Assembly (NCBI GenBank): GCA_946894095.1 | Contig: OX335651.1 | Coordinates: forward strand, 10,624,501-10,688,500 | Length of the DNA: 64,000 nucleotides | Origin: Incurvaria masculella | Lineage: Eukaryota; Arthropoda; Insecta; Lepidoptera; Incurvariidae | Direction: 5' to 3' | Shown: positions 11,501 to 23,500 of the stretch, one piece after another | Position numbering within the stretch: the stretch's first letter is position 1 | Layout of the letters: every line of letters begins with the position of its first letter | Translations under genes and position numbers: made by a program | Notes under the pieces: generated by a model | The model's input: the letters and a program-made list of their open reading frames with translations, nothing else | What the model was told of the DNA's origin: nothing | Databases searched by the model: none

Positions 11501-14500
11501 AAAGTTTACTGTACTTACATTAAAATAATTTCCAATATTGTATGAAATAATGTAATATCCAATTCGAATACACTTGTTAAACAATGTAGGTGTAGAAATG
11601 AACAGCCCGTTTTATACTTTAAGATGTTTATTCTCTTATTTTATCACACTTGCACAGGTATTGATTCGACCGCTCGAAAAACATGTTCTCGCCTGACTGC
11701 CGTCCACGTGCCACCACAGAATACACTTATCCTCAATGACGTGTATCGTACCATAGACCGCGACCACAGAGTGAAGTCTGTGGCACGTGGGCTGCGTTCA
11801 GAGAAGTACTATCTAGTTAAATATGAAAAGCTAACAAAAGCTAACAGTCGGCCTTTCCTGATAAACTTCACGGCCCGTGAAGAGTTAAGGAAAATTAAAT
11901 CAGTATTTCATACAGCATATCGGCATAACATAGTTACACATAATTAATTAACAAATTATGCATTCTAGATACATATAATTTTAATTGTATCACAAACAAA
12001 CCTTACAAACCCATTACGATCAATAATTTATTATTTAAAGGTAGAAACATGTAAGTAGGTGAGTAGATTAGACAATCATAAATAAACTATACTGTAGTAT
12101 CAGTACTAGTATAATTGTATTGAGCTCCTTTCATGTCTCGAATACAAATTCAAACACTAAGATGGAATACAAAGCACGACCTCGTTCATAGCATAAATAT
12201 TATTTTTTTGAATTAAACTATCAAAGAACCATTCATGTTCTTGCTAGAATTTTTCCACCGTGATCTCACTCATATTCTTGTTGAAGTCTAGAATCTAATG
12301 AAAACAAATCTGTTTATTAAACATTTTACATAGGTACTAAAATAAATCATTATTAATTAACATTGTTTTAATTCAAGACTCCCTTAATGTTCTTGACACA
12401 ACTTATCTCATTCAAAATAGACTCTAACAAGACCCCTTTCATGTTCTTGTCAGCGTTTTATTCATCACTTCTATCAAGACCCCATTCATGTTCTTGATAG
12501 AATTACTCCACCATGATCCCATTCATGTTCATGGTGAAGTCTGGATTCAAATGAACACAAATCTGCTTACTGAGTACAAATTCGCATTAATCAAATTATA
12601 ACAAATAATTCTTAATTAACATCCTTTAAATTCAAGACCCCCTTCATGTTCTTGATATACATCTTATTCAATTTAGACTCAAACAAGACCCCATTCATGT
12701 TCTTGTCAGAATTTTATTTGTCACCTCTATCAAGACCCCATTCATGTTCTTGATAGAGTTATTTCAACATGACCACATTCATATTCTTGGTATAACATTT
12801 CTCATTCAAAGTAGACTCTAACAAGACCCCATTCATGTTCTCGTCAGCGTTTTCATTATGTTAATTATAAGACCTCTTTACATAAGACTATTCGTCGCTT
12901 TCTTCGCTAGAATCAGAGTATTCTCTCTCGAATACAACCCAAGAGTGTATTTTATCTACGGAGAAAACGCCCTTAAATGGTCTATTTCCTTTTCGCGACA
13001 ATGGAGTATCTTCTACAACATAACGATCGTTATCTAATACCTCCAAAATGCGATAGGGTCTCCTGAGTTTTGGTACCAACTTTCGACTCTTTCCGAATGA
13101 GGTAATATCCCTCTCAATCCTAACCAAATCTCCAACCTGAAAATGTACGTGCTTCCTATGCTTATCAAATCGTTCTTTTTGCTTTGCTTGAGACTTTTCA
13201 ATATGTTTGGAAACTTCCATTCTAGTTTTTTCTAAATTACCGTCTACATCCGCTGTGTCATCAGTAACGTTCAAATTCACTAAGGAATCATTGGTCCCTA
13301 TTAATTTTACACCAAAAAGCGTTTCAGCTGGTGATTTTCCCGTTCCCTTATTTATTGTATTATTTAAGCCCCATTGCACTTCAGATACATTATCATCCCA
13401 TGCATGTTCTGGTTTACCGTAATTAATGGCGGTAAGACTGCCCAGAATTGTTCTATTGTATCGCTCCACTTGACCATTTGCCCTAGGTGTAGCGACCGCA
13501 TTTAAAATGTGTTTAATGCCTAGCGAAATTACATAGTCTTTAAATTTATTTGACGTAAACGACGTGCCTCTGTCAGAAATTAATCTTTTGGGTGTTCCAA
13601 AAGTATGAAAGTAACTTTTCAGTGCTCTGATTGAATGTGTGGTTTTAGTGCTTTTTACTGGTACCAGCATAATGAATTTAGTGAATGCATCGACAATCGT
13701 GAATAAATAAGAGTTTTTCTTTTTGCTGCGTACAAAAGGACCCAAATGATCAATGTGTATGGTATGAAACGGACACTCTACTTTCGGGATCGGGTGCAGC
13801 TCACCCGCCTTTTTACCTGCTGGTACTTTAGCGTGGGCACACTCCAAACATGATTCTACGTATTTTTTGTACAAACCTCCTCATTTTACCAAACCAATAA
13901 CTGCTTTTAATTTTTTCTAATGTCTTTTCAAAACCGAAATATCCTATGTCATCATGATTAGCCTTTAGAATTTGCCATCGGACTCCCTTTGGTACTACCC
14001 ACCTATGACCATCATTTGTTTTTCTATACAGTAAACCACGTTTGATCAGGAAATTTTTCTTAATCTCTACCACATTGTCACTATTTTGGTCTTTTAGTAC
14101 ATCTAAAATTCTTTGTATTTCTGTATCACTTTGTTGCACCGTAGCCAACCAATCAACATCAATATTTCTCACCATTAAATCCCGGGAGCTCACTGAAATT
14201 GGGTTTCGGCTTAGTGCGTCAACGTGTGACATAGATATACCGGGCTTGTAGATTATATTAAAATCATATTCCTGCATTACGTTCCACCATCGGGCAACTC
14301 TAGGCAACATATCTCGTTTCTCAAACGTAGCACGAAGGGAGTTGCAATCGGTAACAACTGTAAATGGTATGCCTAACAAATATACTCTAAAACGTTGCAA
14401 AGCCGTTACTACTGCTAATGTCTGTAAATCATATGAAGTAAAGCGAGATTCTTCGGGCGACGTTTGTCTGCTATAATATGCCACTGCGTTAAAGGGAGCA

Positions 14501-17500
14501 TCTTCGCTTGGTCTCTGCAAAAGTATACCTGCTACCCCTAATTTGGACGCATCAGTATGTAGTTGGCTCTCATAATGAGGGTTGTAAAACGCCAAAATGG
14601 GACGTTTTACTAGTTCTTCCTTCAATATTTTGAATGCACACTCTTCTTCGCCACTCCACTTCCAAGGGCAATCCTTTTTCAGCAGCCTGGTAAGGGGCTT
14701 AGCAATGACCGAAAACGCTCGGATGAACCTTCTGAAGAAGCTTGCTAAACCCAAAAACTGCCTGACCATGTGCTGATCAGTGGGAGAGGGAAAATGTTCT
14801 ACAGCTTCTATCTTTTTCTTGCCAGGCCTTATACCTGCTTCGCTCACCTGGAATCCCAAATAGTCTATCGACTCCATTAGAAAGTTACACTTTGCTAAAT
14901 TTAGTGTAATTCCGGATGCACGGAATAAATCTAAAACAGCGCGTAATTTCTGAAAACCTTGTTCTATGGTTTTGGATGGTATAATGATGTCATCCATATA
15001 CGCAAAAGCATCTTTGAATCGAGCATTACCTAAAATTGTGTTAATCGCCATTTGAAAGGTCGACGGAGCATTGACTAGACCAAATGGCATCCGGTTAAAC
15101 TCATAATGCCCATCAGGCGTGACAAAGGTAGTGAGATGTTTAGATGATTCTGCCATGGGTATCTGATAATAACCAGATGCCAAGTCCAATGAGGTGTAAT
15201 ACTTATGCCCTGACAAACTGTCCAACTGGTCATCTATGCGAGGTAACGGGTAATGTTCCTTAAGAGTTTTCCTGTTAAGCCCTCTAACATCTATACAAAG
15301 CCGATAGTCACCAGTTTTCTTTTTTACTAAAATCATTGGTGATGCATACTCTGACGTAGAATTTCTAATTATACCAGTGTCTTCAAGTTCTTTTATCATT
15401 CCTCTAACCAAATTGCGCTCTGAGTGAGGAAGCCGATAAGGTCGGTATACTACTGGCGTTGTGTCGTGGAGTTTTATATTCATCTCCGTCGACGTAATGC
15501 AACCTAATTCGCTGGTTGAAAAAGCAAAACAATTTCTGTATTCATTCAAAAGATTTGTAAGTTCATTAGCATTATCCTCTGTAATATCTTCCCTAGTTTT
15601 AATCATGGTTTTTTCAATTACGGAACCAGGTTCTCTACTAGAATAGCCTTCAATTCTATGTACTTGAAATAGTTGCGAACGAATTAAAGTATTACCCCGT
15701 ATAATTGGTGTACTTTGGTCTAAAGTACATACTGAAGAGCCTATCCCTCTCACAACAATATGTCCATAACCATCAATTAACTGAACAACACTTTGAATGA
15801 CTTCATATTCCCGTTCAGGGAGTTGGCATAAACTGGGTTCTAGATATAAATCACCAGTATACTTTAAGTCAGAGCATACTCTTACCTCGGAATAACCGCT
15901 AAACTGTGTAGTTTCAGCAGCATACAAAATTAAAGGTTTTCCTACATTTAAAGTTTTAGTTGTTATTTTCAATGAATCTCCGTTCTTGTGAACAACAATG
16001 TGGTCCTGCTCCGTAAATGTCTGACCAATCATTATAGGGACCTGAAGTAAGTCATCAGGGACAATAAATGCTTCTACACAGGCATGAGCGTTATCTATTG
16101 TGATATTAATATTACATTTGCCTAAACACGATACCATGGAATCGCCAAACCCTCTTAAGGTTCCATTTACTGTCAAAAGTGGTCGAGTGAGACTGTGTGT
16201 TTACTTTTTCAGATCTCTTAAGAGCCTTCATATTTCGTAAATAAACCAATAATTGATCAGGATCAGTGAACTGAACGGCTTCAGCGCTTGTTCTCACCGT
16301 CCTGTCTTCTATTCCAAATAAAAAACAATCAATTGCATCTTTGCCTGTTAATTTGCATCTATTTAAGAGGACTATTTTCTCATAGTAATATTCCTCTAGG
16401 GAATCTCCAAATCGCGCTTTGTAAGCAAGCATTTCAGTCAGTAATTGTGCGTAGTTCTCGTTACTAGGAAAAGCTAATCGGAGCTTCTCTTGCCAATCAG
16501 ACCATGATAACAAGAGACTCGGTAAACCCTGATACCAACGCTGAGCTAAACCTACCAATTTTGGTAGCGCATAATGTATCGTTTGTCTTTCCGACCAGCT
16601 ATAAATTTGAGCACATTCATTTACTTTAGAAATCCATACGTGGACTGTTTGGTTACGTTTTGACGCGTCAAATTCCGGTAAAACATTCATATTTGGAAAA
16701 CGTTCATTACCAGAATCTGATTTCATAGTCTGCATAAGTTCTTTGAGTGCCAGCACTAGTGATCCGGTGCCTTAATCTACATTGTTATTGTTCAGTATAG
16801 TACTTCATGTTTGTGTTGTCAGAACATTGCCGGAATTATCGTGATTATTATTCAGTGTTGGACCTTATGCCCGCTGTATAAGGTCTACTGTCGGGTTGAG
16901 CAGTCGTAGCATATTGAATATCGAGACTTGCCTCCCGTACGTGCGCCGGTATGTTTGCATACCCGCAATACTTGGCGAGTACGTCTAACTGCTCGCCTTT
17001 TGAAGAGTACCCACTCTTCACTTCTAGTCAAAACGTTGGTGAGTGAGCCTGCAAATTTGGTCCTCATCTTCAACCTAGAGTGGAAGTCCTGGCTGTGGAG
17101 AGAAAGTGATTGGCAGCGGCGGCGGTGCGTAAAGCTGAGGGTTTGTGGTGGCGACTGCTGGCTGCGTGGACGGTGGTAAGCTCTCGGGATCGGTGTGTTG
17201 CGGCGGCAATAAAAAAAAACTATTCAATACAGTCCACATAGACGGAACATTTGGTCATTCGTAGCCGAATATAGAATCGCGATACTTCCGACCGTGTAGT
17301 GTGTCCTATGTCCATGTCCATTGTTCTTTATGTTACTTTCGTGTTTGGTTAAAAGTACATACCATAGCCAGTAAGTGGTCACAATATCAGTGTTGTCGGG
17401 CATCATATGACATTTGTGTTGTGTAATGTCGTGGTGAATGTGATGTCTGCAGACCTATTATTGTATTGTTAGTGTTGTTATTGTTTGAGATTAAATGTTT

Positions 17501-20500
17501 TAGTGATTTGCTGAATTTGACAAAATATAAGTCCGGTGTCGACCTTAAACTTTTCGTGGGATCACGAGATTGCTTTCATCAAGTGTTTATTGGTGTGTGT
17601 TTTTGGTTTAGTTTATGCTACGAAAAACTTAATAAGTGTTTAAAAGTAATCGTGAGAATAGAAAGGTGGGCTGACTGGAGGGATTGTGTGTGAATCCCGT
17701 GTATAAATTGTGTGTTCAGGTTTCAGGCAGATTCCTGTCTTGTGATCTTATAAACTGCAACATAAAGTGAATTTTGACAATTTATTCTGTGTAACATAAA
17801 CATTTAAACTTTTGGTCCAATTGATTACGTTAATTTTGCTAAATTAAAATTTTAAAATTATTTGAATGACACATTTTGAATATATCTGAAGAGGCTTAAC
17901 CCTTTATTTGCGCAAGTAAATCTAGGTGTTGAGGCTGATTGAAAGCATTATTTTATTTACCATACTTGATGATTTAAAATTTATTTGATATCCATTTATG
18001 TGCTTCTAATTTCAGTAAATTAGAGTTACAATGAGTGCAAAATACTTAATTATACAACGGAACCTTATAATAAAACAAGCTGAAAGAATTTTGTCATATT
18101 CTACCACAGAACCTGTTGCAGAATTTAGGATAAGATGTGTCAAATTAGAAACATTGGAACAGAAGTTTGAAAGAGTTCAAAGTGAGTATGAGGCCAAACT
18201 CGTTGAAACGAACCAGTTTGATGCGGAATCCGAGGAAACCTATCGCATCTCATTCGAAGATACTTTGCACAAAATTCGTTTAGTTTTGCAAAAGAGTGGG
18301 GGTGAGCTTGAGGATAGTTTATCGAGTTCTCGGTCAACCTCAAATGAAGTTGGCCGGACAAGGGATAAAAGGTGCCATGTCTCCTTGCCAAAAATAAAAC
18401 TTCCCATATTTCATGGTGAGTACACGAAGTGGATGTGTTTTTCAGATTTATTTAAATCGTTGGTCCACAGCAACACGAGTTTATCGGACGTTGAGCGCTT
18501 CCAGTACCTACTGGTGTCTGTCGAAGGTGAACCCTTAAGTTTAATTCGAGGTTTGCCAGTGATTGATAAAAATTACACCATTGCTTGGAGCACTTTGGAA
18601 TCTCGATACTCAAGTAAACGTCGCATTGCTACGACTCATTTGGACGCGATTTTTTCGATTCCGTTGCTTGTGGAGCCTAACAGTGATCAGATTAAATTAA
18701 TGATCAATACTTTGACCGAAAATGTGTGTGCGCTCAAAGCGTTGGATCTCGAGGTAGATAGTTGGAGTTTTGTACTATCATACATTGTATTGAATAAATT
18801 GGACAGTACAACTCGCCGACACTTTGAACTTCAGTTGAAGGATACCCATGATATTCCTCAGTTTAAGGATTTAATAACATTCCTAGAAAAGGAATTTCAA
18901 GCAATTGAATTTGCGTCAACTTGTGTGCGTGCAGTAAAAGGTTGTTCCAAAACGAAAGGCGTGCCAAGACATTCGGCATTCGTGACACAAGCTGTTGAGT
19001 CGTGTGGTTACTGTGTATGTTGCAACAGTAATAATCACAGCTTGGGAGAGAACTGTCAGTCATTTTTGAAACTAAGTCCATTTAAAAGAATGTCATTTAT
19101 AAAACAAAAAGGTTTATGCTTCAACTGCTTTGGTAATCATTTAGTCAAGTTTTGTGAAGATGAACATCGTTGTAGTTTGTGTAACAGAGTTCACAATGAT
19201 TTGTTACATTTTGGAAAAAATGGTGAAACTGTTTCACCTCAAGAAACTGATTCTACCAGCGAACGTGACAGCGCAATTATTCTCACACATTCAGTGGTTT
19301 CTGATGCACCAGTTCTACTTAGTACAGCTGTAGCAAACTGTCTCAGTGTATCAGATAAAATGGAGAAAGTGCGAATATTATTAGATTCTGCCTCGACTAC
19401 TTCACTTATCACTCAAGAGTGTGTACAAAGGTTAGGGCTTCAGTGCGTAAAGTCCCGTGTGCCTATACGTGGACTGGGTGGTCGTGAAGTTAGTCAGGCT
19501 GACGGTAAGATATCGTGTGTGTTGATGTCGCAGTCGGGTGGTAGTCAAACGGAGTTACAAGTTAATGCCTTGGTTTTGCCGAAGATTTGTGGTGAATTAC
19601 CTTCGGCACCGATTGATAGGAAAAGGTGGAAACATCTCGAAAATGTACAATTAGCAGACCCGACTTTCCACATGCCAGGATCTGTTGATATGCTTCTAGG
19701 TGCTGATGTGTATCCTCAGGTACTTCAAGGTGGCCGGTTGTTAGGGCCTGAAGGTAGTCCTGTGGGACTGGCGAGCATGTTTGGCTGGTTACTTATGGGA
19801 AAATATGGATCCGTTCCGGTACCGCAAGTTACTGTGTAAGATGCAGTTTGGAGTTGTGACGTTATTCAAAGTGTGTGTGAGAAAGTGGTATTTAAATGTG
19901 CTGGATATGACTTACACAAATTTGCCAGAGTTAACCCAGTATGGTTGATTTGTTGAAGAAATGTATGAAGTATACGCAAGCAGTGAAATGTGTACTTTGA
20001 GAGGAGTAAAAGTGGCGTGGAAGTTTGTGTGTACCAGTAATGCGGCTGATTTGTGTGTCATCGGTTTGTGAGCATCTCTGGATAAACTTCAGCTCAGGTG
20101 TACTTACTCAATCTAATTAAGGTTTCTTACGGTGTTGTTCTGGGGTCTCTAAGATTGTGTTTTCTTATACCTTCTTATTTTAATGCTGCTAACGTACTTG
20201 AGAAGTTAGTGTGTTTATCTCAAGTGCAAGTTGCAGTCCTCCATCAAATCAATTGTGTGTTTCGTTTTCTTGGCAGGACTTGAAATGGTTATGAGTTTTC
20301 ACATCCTTTTAGAATGCATGTTCAGATGCTTGTCTGTGACAGGACGTAGGCCTGTGGTGCTACATTTATAGTTACTCTTCTTTTGAGTTTTCAGTAAAAG
20401 TTAGATCTGAATTTTATGTTTTCGGTGTTACGCTAATTAAGGATCTGTTTGAATGAATTATTGATGTGTCTGACTAGGGTCATTCAATTCAGAATTCGCT

Positions 20501-23500
20501 CTTGGTTATAACTGATTTCAGTGTCATTAAATAGTGAGTGTTCATTTGTAAATATTAATCCTGTTTCCATTATATGGTTATGAGTTCTGAGGATTTTTGT
20601 ATTTTAGTTATTCGGATGAGTTTTTAGGTCTACTCAGTTAACTAATATTGTTTTGTGTGTTCATGTCAGTGTTTAATTATATGTTCGAATATGGTTACTT
20701 GTTCATTGCTTTTGAAATTGTTATTTCAAGGTGGCCGGTATGTTCAGTATAGTACTTCATGTTTGTGTTGTCAGAACATTGCCGGAATTATCGTGATTAT
20801 TATTCAGTGTTGGACCTTATGCCCGCTGTATAAGGTCTACTGTCGGGTTGAGCAGTCGTAGCATATTGAATATCGAGACTTGCCTCCCGTACGTGCGCCG
20901 GTATGTTTGCATACCCGCAATACTTGGCGAGTACGTCTAACTGCTCGCCTTTTGAAGAGTACCCACTCTTCACTTCTAGTCAAAACGTTGGTGAGTGAGC
21001 CTGCAAATTTGGTCCTCATCTTCAACCTAGAGTGGAAGTCCTGGCTGTGGAGAGAAAGTGATTGGCAGCGGCGGCGGTGCGTAAAGCTGAGGGTTTGTGG
21101 TGGCGACTGCTGGCTGCGTGGACGGTGGTAAGCTCTCGGGATCGGTGTGTTGCGGCGGCAATAAAAAAAAACTATTCAATACAGTCCACATAGACGGAAC
21201 AGTTATCATTATTTGGTTCTTTTACCTGTGATTGCTTACCAACGTTGCTGTGACGGCTCCGCCGAGAGCTACTGCGCGACAAGCGCTGTATGCACCGCGT
21301 AATACTGCGAGACCGGCGCTACAAGTGCCGTGAACCGCTTCGAGACTGGCGCTGCGTGCGCCGCGGGCCACTGCGTGAGCGTCGCCTGATGCTGCGAGAC
21401 CGGCGCTGCACCCGCGGCGAACTGCTTCGAGACGAGCACTGAGCGCGCCGCGAACCGCTGCGAGACCGGCGCTGCACGCGCCGTGACCCATTGCCCGACG
21501 GACGCTCTGGACGCCTCCTGATGCTGCGGGACCGGCGCTGCACTCGCGCCGAACCGCTTCGAGATGACTGCTGTACACCGTGAGGCCGGCGCACCACGCG
21601 CCGTGAGCCGCTGCAAGACCGGCGCTGTTCACGCCGGGATTTCTTCCGATGAGGCTGATTACGAGGCGGCGGCGTGCCTTCCTCAAAATCACTGTCTTCG
21701 ACCCGCTTCCGCTTGTCACGTTCCATAATGTTTTTGTAGGCGTAAGATCTTTTTATCGAGCTAAGCTATCTCCCAATAATATCCCCCTTTCTGAACTGTT
21801 AAACAATGTAGGTGTAGAAATGAACAGCCCGTTTTATACTTTAAGATGTTTATTCTCTTATTTAATCACACTTGCACAGGTATTGATTCGACCGCTCGAA
21901 AAACATGTTCTCGCCTGACTGCCGTCCACGTGCCACCACAGAATACACTTATCCTCTATGACGTGTATCGTACCATAGACCGCGACCACAGAGTGAAGTC
22001 TGTGGCACGTGGGCTGCGTTCAGAGAAGTACTATCTAGTTAAATATGAAAAGCTAACAAAAGCTAACACACTAGTTTCATGAGCATTGAACACATGCACG
22101 CATTGGCGGGCAGTTACGGCGGAGGCGCCGGTGTAAGCAAGCGGCTAAAGCAAGTAAAGGCGTTCAGGAATATAACCGGACCTGCTAAGAGAATGTTAAA
22201 AGTTGCCCAGCGAGCAATAGAGCGAGCCATACTGGAAATATCGCTACGGGACATGGTGCCTAACGAAGCAAATCGCCGACGTACCAAAGTATTCGATATT
22301 GGACACCGGGTGGCTAAGCTCAAATAACAGTGGGCTGGTCATGTCAGCCGAAAAGACGACGACCGTTGTAGTACCCGTGCCCTAAACTGGCGGCCGCGGA
22401 TCGGAAAACGGAGTGTGGGAAGACCATCCGCCAGATGGGACGACGTCATCAAGTGCGTCGGCGGAAAGCAGTGGTTCGGTTTGCTGAGGGTCGGGAGGGC
22501 TAGAGAAAAATTGGAGAGGCGTATGTCCAGCAGTGGACGTAAACACGCTGACTGCTAGGTGGGACTTTTAGCTCGCAGTTAGTTTTTACGGTGCTAGACC
22601 ACCTCGACCCGTCGCCCTTTGTCGCGCTCGCGCAGTTCTAGATTCAGCCACTGCATTTAGAACTGCGGCATTATGACACTCAATAGAACACACCACTACG
22701 GCGCTCAATAGAAGATGGCTTATCCTGTGCAGGGACACGGTGGCTGGCGGTTACGGTGGCGCCGGCGGAGACAAGGACGAGCGGCTAGAGGCGCTCAGGA
22801 ACATGACGGATCTCCTGGGCAGGACCTTCAGCTCGCAGTTCGTGTTCCCGGTGCTAGGCCACCTCGACCCGCCGCCATCGGCCGCGCTCGCGCAGCTCTG
22901 GATGCAGTGGCTGCCTACTGAGGCACTCATCACCTTCCAGGACGGTGAGTGGAAACGACATCTTTAATATTTGCCTTAATGGTTTAAATGACCCAAGAGT
23001 AATTTCACAAGTTGAGACATAAGCTTGAGAACTTTAGGATAATCTATCTATTCACGTTTTGAGATGTTATTTATGAGCCATGTAATGCAAATGTATACGT
23101 CTTTATGTTAGATGGAGTTTTATGGAGCTTGCATATCAGAATTAATACAATTTCATCAATGCCTTCAATATTCAAGTTTGAACAATGTGTTCTCTGTTGG
23201 ATAAAGATGGCTGAGTCCTAACAATGATTTTGCGGTCATTTATACCCTCTATATGCTGTCGCTGCAGAAATTATTTTTTTCTGAATTAATACAATTCCTC
23301 CCAGATTTAATCATGCAATTTATGACGTATGGTCACGCCAGCTTGACGAGTTTGACGATTCCAATTCTGATGTCTACAGGAGGCTACTATACGATAGAGC
23401 AGTCACACAGCAAGCTACGGATAGTGGCACTCAACACGAACCTGCTGAGTGCGCGGGCGGCGAGCGCCGAGGTCTCGTTGCGGCAGTGGGATTGGCTCGA

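Larger units (their letters stand above)
16789..21201 (+). mobile_element. BEL/Pao LTR retrotransposon, internally deleted, nested in Gypsy gag
   Basis: 461-bp LTRs at 16789-17249 and 20741-21201 (TGTTCAG...GGAACA) that look identical by eye, with GTTAT duplicated on both sides. The interior is only about 3.5 kb. It has one long frame (18031-19839) for gag and protease, then about 900 bases in which reverse transcriptase and integrase are reduced to a scrap. The element is therefore non-autonomous. LTR identity and nesting show that it is younger than the surrounding Gypsy element. Confidence 0.93.
11575..22068 (-). mobile_element. Ty3/Gypsy LTR retrotransposon carrying a nested BEL/Pao element
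   Basis: Two 272-bp direct repeats (11575-11846 and 21797-22068) start TGTT and end AACA and are flanked by CACT on both sides (11571-11574 and 22069-22072), a 4-bp target duplication. Between them, on the - strand, lie a gag frame broken by two stops and by the BEL insertion, a pol frame and an integrase frame. A hairpin-rich non-coding stretch separates integrase from the 3' LTR and no envelope gene is seen. The element is about 6 kb without the nested insert. It sits antisense in intron 2 of the SMPDL3-like gene. By eye the LTRs differ at two positions, so the insertion is fairly young, but the element is defective. Confidence 0.93.

Noticed and set aside
16885..17179. Small genes inside the BEL LTRs (also at 20837-21131)
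   Set aside because: They occur identically in both LTRs on both strands and are just open frames in the LTR sequence.
21222..21719. Separate Ala/Gly-rich protein in the second frame of the RS region
   Set aside because: It is the shifted reading of the RS-coding repeat; the frame with the acidic start is continuous with the Gypsy capsid frame.
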